Assembly: GCF_024679095.1 (NCBI RefSeq)
Contig: NW_026111765.1
Coordinates: 496,001-560,000 of the forward strand
Origin: Eriocheir sinensis
Lineage: Eukaryota > Arthropoda > Malacostraca > Decapoda > Varunidae
Length of the DNA: 64,000 bases
Reading direction: 5' to 3'
In this document: positions 37,468 through 51,292 of the stretch, in pieces
Layout of the letters: each line of letters opens with the position of its first letter
Numbering within the stretch: the stretch's first letter is position 1
The notes under the pieces: model-generated
The model's database searches: none
Told to the model about the DNA's origin: nothing
What the model saw: the letters and a program-made list of their open reading frames with translations, nothing else
Translations under genes and position numbers: made by a program

Positions 37468-37886
37468 ATTTACATTATTTGATACATTATTCTATGTATA
37501 TTTTGTATATCTATTTTATACAAATGTACGTTATTTTATGTGAATTTGTTTTCATTTCATACAAATTTACATTATTTTATGTGTATTTTGTACATGTATT
37601 TAAATACAAATTTAACTAATTATATGTGTATTTTGTATATCTATTTTCATACAAATTGAGTTATTTTTTTGTTTTTTTGTATTTATTTTTATTCAAATTT
37701 TCGTAATTTTATGTGTATTTTGTATATTTATTTTCCTACAAATATACGTTCTTTTATCGAAAGTTTGTTTATTTATTTTGATACGAATTTTCATTTTTTT
37801 AGGTGTATTTGATATATATATTTTTATACTTATTTACATAATTTTATATGTATTTTGAATATATATTTTCATAGAAATTTACTCTA
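36138..37886 (+). repeat. 45-bp satellite array, plus-oriented block 24
   Basis: 36140-37467 pairs inverted with 13552-14874. After the join at about 37480, 37483-37886 is a direct copy of 11637-12036. It ends in the ACTCTATATGTATATAC switch. Confidence 0.93.
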
Positions 37887-38757
37887 TATGTATATACAAA
37901 AAAACACAAAAATAATTTAAATTTGTATGAAAATAAATATACAAAATACACATAAAATTAGGTTAATTTGTATTGAAATACATATACAAAATACACTTAA
38001 AATATTGAAAATTTGAATGAAATTATATAAACAAATACACTTAAAATAACGTTAATTTGTATAAAAAATATATAAAAAATACACATTAAATAATGAAAAT
38101 ATGTATAAAAAAATATATACAAAACACAAATAGTATAATATAGAATCGTATCAAAATAAATACACAGAATATTAATAAAATAATGTACATTTGTATGAAA
38201 ACTAAGATGCAAAATACCTATAAAATAACACATTTTTTATAAAATTATATATACCAAAATACACATAAAATATTTGAATTTGTATTAAGATAAATATACA
38301 AAATGCACATACAATAAGGTAAATTTGTATTGAAATAGATATGCAAAATACATATAAAACAATGTAAATTTGTTTCAAAATATATATACGAATACACATA
38401 AAATAACGTAGATTTCTATTAATATATATATATATATACCCATATAAATATATATATATTTATATATAAATATATATATATATACTCATATAAATAACGT
38501 AAATTTATATGAAAATATATACAAAATACACATAAAATAATGTCAATTCGTATCAAAATGAATGAACAAAATATCAATAAAATAATGTAAATTTTATGAA
38601 AATAAAGATGCTAAATACCCCAAAAATAAAGCATATGTTCATAAAAATACAGATACAAAATACACATCGAATAATTAAATTTGTATTAAAATTAATATAC
38701 AAAATACGTATATAATAAGGTAAATTTGTATTGAAAAATATGCAACATACACGTTAA
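37887..38757 (-). repeat. 45-bp satellite array, minus-oriented block 25
   Basis: 37887-38418 copies 12037-12570. A decayed AT-rich patch follows at 38416-38495. 38500-38757 is the minus half of the local 357-bp composite unit that is then repeated twice more. Confidence 0.93.
38416..38495. repeat. Degenerate AT microsatellite
   Basis: AT runs broken by CCC, TTT and AAA interruptions and bounded by CCCATATAAA and ACTCATATAAA. It occupies the same place in the array as the pure (AT)n tract at 12572-12723 in the paralogous segment, so it may be an older or independently broken-up expansion. Confidence 0.85.
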
Positions 38758-38843
38758 CTCATACAAATTTATATTATTTTATTGGTATTTTGTTTATTTA
38801 TTGATACGAATTACATGATTATATGTGTATTTTGTACATATTT
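38758..38843 (+). repeat. 45-bp satellite array, plus-oriented block 26 (short)
   Basis: About 86 bp, two monomers, opening at ATGCAACATACACGTTAAC and ending at ATTTTACACATAAAATAACG. First of three equivalent short plus blocks spaced about 357 bp apart. Confidence 0.9.
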
Positions 38844-39115
38844 TACACATAAAATAACGTAAATTTGTATGAAAATATATACAAAATACATAGAATAATG
38901 TCAATTCGTATCAAAATGAATGAGCAGAATATCAATAAAATAATGTAAATTTGTATGAAAATAAAGATGCAAAATACCCAAAAATAAAGCATATGTTTAT
39001 AAAATACAGATACAAAAATACACATCGAATAATTAAATTTGTTTTAAAATTAATATACAAAATGCGTATCTAATAAGGTAAATTTGTATTGAAAAATATG
39101 CAACATACACGCTTA
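38844..39115 (-). repeat. 45-bp satellite array, minus-oriented block 27
   Basis: The minus half of the second 357-bp composite. It matches 14610-14875 and 38500-38757, with the units carrying GAATGAGCAGAATATCAAT and CACATCGAATAATTAAAT. Confidence 0.9.
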
Positions 39116-39205
39116 CTCATACAAATTTATATTATTTTATTGGTATTTTGTTTATTTATTTTGATACGAATTACATGATTATATGTGTATTTTGTACATA
39201 TTTTT
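39116..39205 (+). repeat. 45-bp satellite array, plus-oriented block 28 (short)
   Basis: Second short plus block of the composite. It ends at TTTTTAATCATAAAATAACG. Confidence 0.9.
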
Positions 39206-39470
39206 AATCATAAAATAACGTAAATTTTTATGAAAAATATATACAAAATACACATAGAATAATGTCAATTCGTATCAATATGAATGATCAGAATATCAAT
39301 AAAATAATGTAAATTTGTAAAATAAAGATGCAAAATACCCAAAAATAAAGCATATGTTTATAAAATACAGATACAAAATACACATCGAATAATTAAATTT
39401 ATTAAAATTAATATACAAAATGCGTATATAATAAGGTAAATTTGTATTGAAAAATATGCAACATACGTTT
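39206..39470 (-). repeat. 45-bp satellite array, minus-oriented block 29
   Basis: The minus half of the third composite, with several 1-10 bp deletions relative to the second copy. Confidence 0.9.
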
Positions 39471-40278
39471 ACTCATACAAATTTATATTATTTTATTGGT
39501 ATTTTGTTTATTTATTTTGATACGAATTACATGATTATATGTGTATTTTTTTATACGTATTTACATTATTTAATATGTATTTTGTTTATATATTTTCATA
39601 CAAATTTACGTTATTATATGTGTATTTGTATAAATATTTTGATACAAATTTACTTTATTTCATGTATTTTGTATATATATTTCAATTCAAATTTAGCTTT
39701 TATCGTGTGTCTTTTGTATATTTTCATACAATTTTAATTACTTCTGAGTATTTTGTATATAGTTTTATATAAATTTACGTTATTTTATGTGTATTTTGTA
39801 TATTTATATGTATACAAATACACATTCTTTTCTTGGTATTTTGTTTATTTATTTTGATACGAACTTCCATTATTTTATGTGTATTTTGTATACATTTTTT
39901 TATACGTATTTACTTCATTTTATGTGTATTTTGTATATATATTTTAGAAATCTACGTTATTTTATGTGTATTCGTACATATATTTTGAAACAAATTTACA
40001 TTGTTTTATGTATTTTGCATATCTATTTCAATACAAATTTACCTTATTGTATGTGTTTTTGTATATTTATTTTAATACAAATTTAATTTTTTGATGTGTA
40101 TTTTGGTATATATATGTTTATATAATATAAAAAAATGCGTTATTTTATTGGTATTTTGCATATTTATTTTCATACAAATTTACATTATTTTATTAATATT
40201 CTTTGTATTTATTTTGATACGATTTTACATTTTCTATTTGTGTTTTGTACATATTTTTTATACAAATTTACGTTTTTT
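39471..40278 (+). repeat. 45-bp satellite array, plus-oriented block 30
   Basis: Begins like the other composites but continues as an ordinary array paralogous to 14876-15720, with many single-base deletions. It ends at about 40278, where ACGTTTTTTATAAAATTATT starts the minus-oriented stretch. Confidence 0.92.
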
Positions 40279-40894
40279 ATAAAATTATTGATACCAAAAT
40301 ACATAAAATATTTCAATTTGTATCAAAATAAATATACAAATGCACATACAATAAGGTAAATTTGTATTGAAATAGATATACAAAATACATATAAAATAAT
40401 GTAAATTTGTTTCAAAATATATATACGAATACACATAAAATAACGTAGATTTCTATAGAGATACATATACAAAATACACATAACATTAAGTAAATACGTA
40501 TAAAAAAATGTATACAAAATACACATAAAATAATGTAAAATCGTATAAATGTAAATAAACAATATACCAATAAAAGAATGTGTATTTGTATAAATATAAA
40601 TATACAAAATGCACATAAAATAACGTAAATTTATATAAAACTATATACATAAAATAACGCAAATTTCTATAAAAATATATGTACAAAAATGAACATAAAA
40701 TAAATTTGCATAAAAATATATATACAAAACACACATTAGATAATGTAAATGAGTATAAAAATATGTATAGAAAATACATATGAAATAATCTAAATTCTTA
40801 TCGAATTAAATTAAGAAAATAATGTAATTTTGGATGAAAATATATATACAAAATACACATAAAATAACCTAAATACAAATATAAACATAAAATA
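40279..40894 (-). repeat. 45-bp satellite array, minus-oriented block 31
   Basis: Part of the 2.9-kb cassette, equivalent to about 3355-3960 and 21475-22075. It is cut at about 40894, where AAACATAAAATATTGTATTT turns the array. Confidence 0.92.
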
Positions 40895-41426
40895 TTGTAT
40901 TTTGTATATACATTTCAATTCAAATTTAGCTTATTTTATCTGTATTTTGTATATCTATTTTCATACGAATTTAATTACTTCTGTGTATTTTTGTATAGTT
41001 TTATACAAATTTACGTTATTTATGTGTATTTTGTATATTTATATTTATACAAATACACATTCTTTTATTGGTATTTTGTTTATTTATTTTGATACGAATT
41101 TACATTATTTTATGTGTATTTTGTATACATTTTGTTATACGTATTTACTTCATTTTATAAGTATTTTGTATATATATTTTTATACAAATCTACGTTATTT
41201 TATGTGTATTCGTATATATATTTTGAAACAAATTTACATTGTTTTATATGTATTTTGCATATCTATTTCAATACAGATTTACCTTATTGTATGTGTATTT
41301 TGTATATTTATTTTAATACAAATTAATTTTTTCATATGTATTTTGGTATATATATTTTTATAAAAAATGCGTTATTTAATGGATATTTTGCATCTTTATT
41401 TTCATACAAATTTACATTGTTTTATA
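40895..41426 (+). repeat. 45-bp satellite array, plus-oriented block 32
   Basis: Matches 45450-45920 and, more distantly, 15090-15560. It ends at TTACATTGTTTTATATAAAA (about 41426). Confidence 0.92.
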
Positions 41427-41905
41427 TAAAATAATATAAATTTGTATGAAAATATATATAAAAATACACATAAAATAACATGAATTGGTATAAAATTTGT
41501 TTCAAAATATATACGAATACACACAATAAAATAACGTAAATTTTCATGAAAATGTATATATAAAATGCACATAAAATAGTTTAAATACGTAGAAAAATAT
41601 ATATACAAAATACACATAAAATAATGCAAATTCGTAAAAAATTAAATACACAAAATTCCAATAAAAGAATGTATATTTGTAGGAAAATATATATACAAAA
41701 AACAAATAAAATAACTAAAATTTGTATAAAAATATATATAAAAATACACAAAAAATAATGTAAATTTGTTTGAAAATAGATATGCAAAATACACATAAAG
41801 TTAGGCAAATTTGTATTGAAATACATATACAAAACTCACATAAAATAATGTAAATTTGTATGAAAATATATAAACAAATACATATAAAATCACGTAAATT
41901 TGGAT

Positions 41906-41965
<60 letters not shown>

Positions 41966-41976
41966 AAATAAATATA

Positions 41977-42046
<70 letters not shown>

Positions 42047-42084
42047 AATATACATAAAATATTTTGAATATGTAAAAAAATATA
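41427..42084 (-). repeat. 45-bp satellite array, minus-oriented block 33
   Basis: 41427-41900 is inverted relative to 51370-51800 and 10000-10400. After a double (AT)n tract, the last 40 bp lead to the AT-only switch at 42073-42104. Confidence 0.92.
41908..42045. repeat. Double (AT)n microsatellite
   Basis: Two AT runs (41908-41961 and 41981-42045) separated by AGAATAAATAAATATAATA. The paralogue at 59026-59045 has only ATATATATAC here, so this copy gained about 126 bp net. The flanking offset changes from 17125 to 16999. Confidence 0.97.
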
Positions 42085-42419
42085 TTATATTATATATATT
42101 TTTATTGATATTTGCGTTATTTATGTGTATTTTGTATATGTTTTCTCATAGAAATTTACATTATTTTATTGGTATTTTGTCTATTTATTTTGATACGAAT
42201 TACATGATTATTTGTGTATTTTTTACATTTTTTTATACGTATTTACATTATTTAATGTGTATTTTGTTTATATATTTTTATACAAATTTACGTTATTATA
42301 TGTGTATTTGTATAGGTATTTTGATACAAATTTATATTATTTTATGTATTTTGTATATATATTTTAATTCAAATTTAGCTTATTTTATGTGTATTTTGTA
42401 TATCTATTTATTTTAATAC

Positions 42420-45330
42420 AAAATCAAATATCTTATGTTTTTTCGTATATATATTTTTATAAAAAATGCGTTATTTTATGGGTATTTTGAATCTTAATTT
42501 TCATACAAATTTACATTATTTTATTAATATTTTCTGTATTTATTTTGATACGATTTTACATTATTTTATTTGTGTTTTGTATATATTTTTTTATACATAT
42601 TTACATTATTTAATGTTTTTTTTTATAAATATTTGATACAAATTTACGTTATTTTAAGTCTATATGTTTATATATTTTCATTCAAATTTACATTATTTTG
42701 TGTATTTTGTATATGTATTTCAATACAAATTTACCTATTTTTATATGTTTTTTGTACATTTATTTTCATACAAGTTTAAATTATTTTTGTGTATTTTTGT
42801 ATATAGTTTTATACAAATTTAGGTTATTTTATGTGTATTTTGTATATCTATTTTCATACAAATACACATTCTTTCCATGATATTTTGTTTATTTATTTTG
42901 ACACGAATTAACATTATTTAATGTGTATTTTTTATATATATTTTTATACGTATTTACATTATTTTAAGTGTATATTTCTATAGAAATCTGCGTTATTTTA
43001 TATGTATTCGTATATTTATTTTGAGACAATATTACAGTGTTTTATGTGTGTTTTGCATATTTTTTCAATACAAATTTACCTTATTGTATGTGCATTTTGT
43101 ATATTAATTTTAATACAAATTTGATTAATCTATGTGTATTTTTGTATATGCATTTTTATAAAAATATGCTTTATTTTATGGGTATTTTGCATCTTTATTT
43201 TCATACAAATTTACATTATTTTATTGATATTCTGTGTATTTATTTTAATCTGATTTTACATTATTCTATGTGTACTTTGTATATATATTTTATATAAAAT
43301 GTATTTGTTTTCATTTCATACAAATCTACATTATTTTATGTGTTTTTTTGTACATGTATTTAAATACAAATTCAAGTAGTTATATGTGTATTTTGTATGT
43401 CTATTTTGTATGTATATTTTTATAGAAATTTACTCTATTTTATGAGTGTTCGTATATATATTTTGAAACAAGTTTACATTATTGATGTGTATTTTGCATA
43501 TCTATTTCAATACCAATTTACTTTATTGTACGTGCATTTTGTATATTTATTTTAATACAAATTTAACTATTTTATATGTATTTTTGTATATATATTTTTA
43601 TGCAAATATGCGTTATTATATGGATATTTTGCATCTTTATTTTTATACAAATTTACATTATTTTATTGATATTCTCTTTATTTATTTTGATACGATTTAA
43701 CATTATTCTATGTGTATTTTGTATATTTTTTTATACATATTTACATTATTTCATATTCATTTTGTATATATATTTTATCCAAATTTACATTATTTTATGT
43801 GTATTTGTTTATATATTTTTATACAAATTTACATTATTTTATGTGTTTTTTGTATATATATTTTTCTACGTATTTAAATTATTTTATGTGTATTTTGTAT
43901 ATACATTTTCATAAAAAAATTACGTTATTTTATTGTGTGTATAAGTATATATTTTGATACAAATTTTATACAAATTCATGTTATTTAATGTGTATTTGTA
44001 TATATATTTTCATACAAATTTATATTATTTTATGTGTGTTTTTTCATATATTTCATTACAAATTTACCTTATTTTATGTTTATTTTGTATATTTATTTCA
44101 TTCAATTTTAAATTATTTTATGTGTATATTTGTATTTGAATTTAGGTTATTTTATGTGTATTTTGTATATATATTTTCATTCAAAATTACATTATTTTAT
44201 TGATATTTTCTTAATTTAATTCGATACGAATTTAGATTATTTCATAGGTATTTTGTATACATATTTTTATACTCATTTACATTATCTAAAGTGTGTTTTG
44301 TATATATATTTTTTTGCAAATTTATTTTATGTTCATTTCTGTACATATATTTTTATAGAAATTTGCGTTATTTTATGTATATAGATTTATATAAATTTAC
44401 GTTATTTTATGTGCATTTTGTATATTTATATTTATACAAATACACATTCTTTTATTGGTATATTGTTTATTTACATTAATACGAATTTACATTATTTTAT
44501 GTGTATTTTGTATACATTTTTTCATACGTATTTACTTAATATTATGTGTATTTTGTGTATGTATTTTTATAGAAATCTACGTTATTTTATGTGTATTCGT
44601 ATATATATTTTGAAACAAATTTACATTATTTTATATGTATTTTGCATATCTATTTCAATACAAATTTACCTTATTGTATGTGCATTTTGTATATTTATTT
44701 TAATACAAATTCAAATATTTTATGTGTATTTTGGTATCAATAATTTTATAAAAAATGCGTTATTTTATAGGTATTTTGCATCTTAATTTTCATACAAATT
44801 TACATTATTTTATTAATATTCTGTGTATATATTTTGATACGATTTTACATTATACTATTTGTGTTTTGTATATATTTTTTTATACATATTTACATTATTT
44901 AATGTGTATTTTGAATATATATTTCATACAAATTTACGTTATTATATGTGTATTTGTTTATATATTTTCTTTCAAATTTACATTATTTTATATGTATTTT
45001 GTATATGTATTTCAATACAAATTAACCTAATTTTATGTATATTTTGTATATTTCTTTTCATACAAATTTAAATTATTTTTGTGTATTTTTGTATATAGTT
45101 TTATACAAATTTAGGTTATTTTATGTACGCATTTACATTATTTAATGTGTGTTTTGTATATATATTTTTATCCAAAGCTACTTTATTTTACGTTCATTTT
45201 TGGACATATATTTTTATGGAAATTAGCGTTATTTTATATGTATTTGTATATGTTTTCTCAAACAAATTTACATTATTTTATTGATATTTTGTTTATTTAG
45301 TTTGATACGAATTACATGATTATATGTGTA
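42420..45330 (+). repeat. 2.9-kb recurrent cassette, reference copy
   Basis: An ordered series of landmark units. The main ones are TTTTTTCGTATATATA (about 42440), ACTCTATTTTATGAG (about 43432), TGTGTGTATAAGTATAT (about 43935), GGTATCAATAATTTTAT (about 44730) and TATCCAAAGCTAC (about 45172). Equivalent landmarks occur at 53514-56198 (offset 10.9 kb), 31900-34235 (offset 10.56 kb), 59430-61735, and inverted at 2830-5700, 17040-18960, 20940-23640 and 49203-50970, with local losses. Confidence 0.85.
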
Positions 45331-46185
45331 TTTTGTACATATTTTTTATACATATTTACATTACTTAATGTGTATTTTGTTTATATATTTTTAAACAAAT
45401 TTACGTTATTATATGTATTTTTATAAATATTTTGATACAAATTTACATTATTTTATGTATTTTGTATACACATTTCAATTCAAATTTAGCTTATTTTATC
45501 TGTATTTTGTACATCTATTTTCATACGAATTTAATAACTTCTGTGTTTTTTTTGTATATAGTTTTATACAAATTTACGTTCTTTTATGTGTATTTTGCAT
45601 ATTTATATTTATACAAATACACATTCTTTTATTGGTATTTTGTTTATTTATTTTGAAACGAATTTACATTATTTTATGTGTATTTTGTACACATTTTCTT
45701 ATACGTATTTACTTCATTTTATGTGTATTTTGTATATATATTTTTATACAAATCTACGTTATTTTATGTGTATTCGTATATATATTTTGAAACAAATTTA
45801 CATTGTTTTATATGTATTTTGCATATCTATGTCAATACAGATTTACCTTATTGTATGTGCATTTTGTATATTTATTTCAATGCAAATTTAAATATTTTAT
45901 CTGTATTTTGGTATATATATTTTTATAAGAAATGCGCTATTTTATGATAATTTTGCATCTTTATTTTCATACAAATTTACATTATTTTATTAATATTCGG
46001 TATATTTATTTTGATACGATGTTACATTATTCTATTTGTTTTTTGTATATACTTTTTTATACATATTTACATGCATATATATTTTATACAAATTTATTAT
46101 GTATTATCTATTTTTATAGAAATACACATTCTTTACATGATATTTTGTTTATTTATTTTGACACGAATTTACATTATTTGATATG

Positions 46186-46188
<3 letters not shown>

Positions 46189-46243
<55 letters not shown>
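46189..46243. repeat. (AT)n microsatellite, about 55 bp
   Basis: A pure AT run after GATATGTATT. At the equivalent place in the duplicate (61980-62030) there is about one ordinary monomer instead. The offset between the copies drops from 15790 to 15781 across it, so the tract replaced a monomer of nearly the same length. Confidence 0.95.
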
Positions 46244-46247
<4 letters not shown>

Positions 46248-49203
46248 ATATATATTTATATAGAAATCTACGTTATTTTATGTGTATTCGTATATATATT
46301 TTGAAACAAATTTACATTGTTTTATATGTATTTTTGAATATCTTTTTTAATATAAATTTACCTTACTGTATATGCATTTTGTATATTTATTTCAATACAA
46401 ATTTAAATATTTTATGTGTATTTTGGTATATATATTTTCATAAAAAATGCGATAATTTTTGGGAATTTTCTATCTTTATTTTCATACAAATTTACATTAT
46501 TTTATTGATATTCTGTGTATTTTTTTTGATACGATTTTACATTATTCTATTTGTTTTTTGTATATATTTTTTTTATACTCATTTACATTATTTAATGTGT
46601 ATCTTGCATATATATTTTATACAAATTTACGTTATTTTAAGTGTATTTGCTTTTATATTTTCATTCAAATTTACATTTATTTTAATTCGAAATTACATTA
46701 TTCTATATGTATTTTGTATACATTTTTTATACGTATTTACTTAATTTTATGTGTATTTTGTATATATATTTTTATAGAAATCTACGTTTTTTTATTTGTA
46801 TTGGTAAATATATTTTGAAACAAATTTACATTGTTTTATATGTATTTTTGCATATCTCTTTCAATACAAATTTACCTTATTGTATGTGCATTTTGTATAT
46901 TTATTTCAATGCAAATTTAAATATTTTATGTGTATTTTGGTATATATATTTTTATAAGAAATGCGCTATTTTATGGGAATTTTGCATCTTTATTTTCATA
47001 CAAATTTACATTATTTTATTAATATTCGGTGTATTTATTTTGATACGATGTTACATTATTCTATTTGTTTTTTGTATATACTTTTTTATACATATTTACA
47101 TTATTTAATGTGTATCTTGCATATATATTTTATACAAATTTATTATCTGTTATCTATATTCATACAAATACACATTCTTTTCATGATATTTTGTTTATTT
47201 ATTTTGACACGAATTTACATTATTTGATATGTATTTTGTATATATTTTTATACGTATTTACATAATTTCATATGTATTTTGTATATATATTTCTATTGAA
47301 ATCTACTTTATTTTATGTGTATTCGTATATATATTTTGAAACAAATTTACATTGTTTTATATGTATTTTTGAATATCTCTTTCAATACAAATTTACCTTA
47401 CTGTATATGCATTTTGTATATTTATTTCAATACAAATTTAAATATTTTATGTGTATTTTGGTAAATATATTTTTATAAAAAATGCGATAATTTTTAGGAA
47501 TTTTGCATCTTTATTTTCATACAAGCTTACATTATTTTATTGATTTTCTGTGTATTTATTTTGATACGATTTTACATTATTCTATTTGTTTTTTGTATAT
47601 ATATTTTTAATACACATTTACATTATTTAATGTGTATCTTGCATATATATTTTATACAAATTTACGTTATTTTAAGTGTATTTGTTTATATATTTTCATT
47701 CAAATTTACATTATTTGATGTGTATTTTGTATATGTATTTCAATACAAATTTACCTAATTTTATGTGTATTTTGTATATTTCTTTTCAAACAAATTTAAA
47801 TTATTTCTGTGTATTTTTGTATATAGTTTTATACAAATTTAGGTTATTTTATGTACGCATTTACATTATTTAGTGTGTGTTTTGTATATATATTTTTTTG
47901 CAAATTTACTTTATTTTATGTGCATTTTTGTACATATATTTTTACAGAAATTTGCGTTATTTGTATATGTTTTCTCATACAAATTTACATTATTTTATTG
48001 CTATTTTGTTTATTTATTTTGATACGAATTACATGATTATATGTGTATTTTGTACATATTTTTTATACGTATTTACATTACTTAATGTGTATTTTGTTTA
48101 TATATTTTTAAACAAATCTACGTTATTATATGTATTTGTATAAATATTTTGATACAGATTTACATTATTTTATGTATTTTGTATGTACATTTCAAATCAA
48201 ATTTAGCTCATTTTAGCTGTATTTTGTATATATATTTTCATACAAATTTTATTACTTCTGTGTATTTTTGTATATAGTTTTATACAAATTTACGATATTT
48301 TACGTATATTTTGTATATTTATATTTATACAAATACACATTCTTTTACTGGTATTTTGTTTATTTATTTTGATACGATTTTTATGTATTTTTGTATTCAT
48401 TTTTTTTATACGTATTTACTTCATTTTATGTGTATATATTTTTATAGAAATCTACGTTATTTTATGTGTATTCGTATATATATTTTGAAACAAATTTACA
48501 TTGTATTATATGTATTTTGCATATCTATTTCAATACAAATTTACCTTAGAGTATGTGCATTTTTTATATTTATTTTAATACAAATTTTAATATTTTATGT
48601 GTATTTTGGTATATAAGTTTTTATAAAAAATGCGTTATTTTATGGCTATTTTGCATCTTTATTTTCATACAAATTTACATTATTTTATTAATATTCTTTG
48701 TATTTATTGTTGATACGATTTTACATTATTCTATTTGTGTTTTGTATATATTTTTTTATACTTATTTACATTATTTAATGTGTATATTATATATATATTT
48801 GATACAAATTTACGTTATTTTAAGTGTACATGTTTATATATTTTCATTCAATTTTCCATTATTTTATGTGTTTTTTGTATATGTATTTCAATACAAATTT
48901 ACCTAATTTCATGTGTATTTTGTATATTTATTTTCATACAAATTTAAATTATTTTTGTGTATTTTTGTATATAGTTTTATACAAACTTAGGTTATTTTAT
49001 GAGTATTTTGTATATCTATTTTCATACAAATACACATTCTTTTATTGATATTTTGTTTATTTATTTTGACGAGAATTTAAATTATTTAATGTGTATTTTG
49101 TATATATATATTTTTAAACGTATTTACATCATTTCATGTGTATTTTGTATATATATTTCTATAGAAATCTACGTTATTTTATGTGTATTCGTATATATAT
49201 TTA

Positions 49204-51292
49204 ACACATAAAATAACCTAAATACAAATACAAATATACACATAAAATAATTTAAAATTGAATGAAATAAATATACAAAATTAACATAAAATAAGGTAAA
49301 TTTGTAATGAAATATATGAAAAAATACACATAAAATAATATAAATTTGTATGAAAATATATATACAAATACACATTAAATAACATGAATTTGTAAAAATT
49401 TTAATCAAAATATATGCTTATACACACAATAAAATAACGTAATTTTTTTATGAAAATGTATATACAAAATACACATAAAATAATTTAAATACGTAGAAAA
49501 ATATATATACAAAAAACACATAAAATAGTGTAAATATGTATGAAAATATATAAAGAAATACACATAAAATAATGAAATTTGGATAAAAAATATATACAAA
49601 ATTAACATTAAATAATGTAAATATATATATAAAAAAATATATACAAAAAACACATAGAATAATGTTAAATCGTATCAAAATAAATAAAGAGAATATCAAT
49701 AAAATAATGTAAATTTGTATGAAAATAAAGATGCAAAATATCCATATAATAACGCATATTTGCATAAAAATATATATACAAAAAAATAAATATAAAATAA
49801 TTAAATTTGTATTGAAATAAATATACAAAATGCACGTACAATAAAGTAAATTTGTATTGAAATAGATATGCAAAATACACATTAATAATGTAAATTTGTA
49901 TCAAAATATATATACGAATACTCATAAAATAGAGTAAATTTCTATGAAAATATACATACAAAATAGATATACAAAATACACATATAACTAGTTAAATTTG
50001 TATTTAAATACATGTACAAAAAACACATAAAATAATGTAGATTTGTATGAAATGAAAACAAATACATTTTATATAAAATATATATACAAAATACACATAG
50101 AATAATATAAAATCATATCAAAATGAATACACAGAATATCAATAAAATAATGTAAATTTGTATGAAAATAAAGATGCAAAATACCCATAAAACAAAGCAT
50201 ATTTTTATAAAAATACATATACAAATATACGCATAGATTAATCAAATTTGTATTAAAATTAATATACAAAATGCACATACAATAAGGTTAATTTGTATTA
50301 AAAAAATATGCAAAATACACATAAAACAATATAAATTTGTTTCAAAATATATATACGAATACACATAAAATAACGCAGATTTCTATAGAAATATATATAC
50401 AAAATACACTTGAAATAATGTAAATACGTATAAAAATATATATAGAAAATACACATTAAATAATGTTAATTCGTGTCAAAATAAATAAACAAAATATCAT
50501 GAAAAGAATGTGTATTTGTATGAAAATAGATATAGAAAATACATATAAAATAACCTAAATTTGTATAAAACTATATACAAAAATACACAAAAATAATTTA
50601 AACTTGTATGAAAATAAATATACAAAAAACATATAAAATTAGGTAAATTTGTATTGAAATACATATACAAAATACACATAAAATAATGTAAATTTGAATG
50701 AAAATATATAAACATATAGACTTAAAATAACGTAAATTTGTATCAAATATATATACAAAAAACACATTAAATAATGTAAATATGTATAAAAAATATATAT
50801 ACAAAACACAAATAAAATAATGTAAAATCGTATCAAAATAAATACAGAATATATTAATAAAATAATGTAAATTTGTATGAAAATTAAGATGCAAAATACC
50901 CATAAAATAATGCATTTTTAATAAAAATATATATACGAAAAAACATAAAATATTTGATTTTGTATTAAAATAAATAGATATACAAAATACACATTAAATA
51001 AGCTAAATTTGAATTGAAATATATAAACAAAATATGTAAAATAATGTAAATTTGTATCAAAATACTTATACAAATACACATATAATAACGTAAATTTGTA
51101 TAAAAATATATAAACAAAATTCACATTAAATAATGTAAATACGTATAAAAAAATGTACAAGATACACAAATAATCATTTAATTCGTATCAAAATAAATAG
51201 ACAAAAAAACCAATAAAATAATGTAAATTTCTATGAGAAAACATATACAAAATACTCATAAATAACGCAAATATCAATAAAAATATATATAA
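49204..51292 (-). repeat. 45-bp satellite array, minus-oriented block 35
   Basis: The 2.9-kb cassette from its TGTGTGTATAAG unit onwards, inverted relative to 42440-43990, followed by the arm shared with 9104-9920 and 23145-23965. It ends at the AT-only switch, 51278-51307. Confidence 0.93.

Larger units (their letters stand above)
38500..39560. repeat. Tandem composite repeat, period about 357 bp, three copies, each containing an inversion
   Basis: The marker ACTCATACAAATTTATATTA follows the switch at 38757, 39115 and 39471 (spacing 358 and 356 bp). Each unit has about 270 bp minus-oriented and about 90 bp plus-oriented sequence. Copies differ by small indels: the third lost two bases in ATGCAACATACGTTTAC and ten bases of TTTGTATGAAAATAAAG. 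Confidence 0.88.
41860..48219 (+). repeat. Direct segmental duplication, copy 1 (partner 58990-64000, open-ended)
   Basis: Offsets are 17125 bp before the (AT)n tract, about 16999-17010 through 44720, and 15781 from 46250 on. The change reflects about 1.2 kb (about 44720-45955) absent from the partner. In the last 2 kb the copies differ at only a few positions per hundred by eye. The partner is cut by the window end. Confidence 0.85.
42085..49203 (+). repeat. 45-bp satellite array, plus-oriented block 34 (longest)
   Basis: Contains the 2.9-kb cassette (42420-45330), then 45400-45920 (like 40895-41400), then two copies of a roughly 1.03-kb unit (about 45960-46690 and 47000-47710), and 48235-49200, a copy of 7675-8652. 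An (AT)n tract lies at 46189-46243. It ends at about 49203 (ATATTTAACACATAAAAT). Confidence 0.94.

Noticed and set aside
45932..46744. Longest open reading frame (270 codons, plus strand)
   Set aside because: It is made only of satellite monomers plus an (AT)n Ile-Tyr run. The same stretches are open in other frames, paralogues are frameshifted, and there is no recognisable domain.
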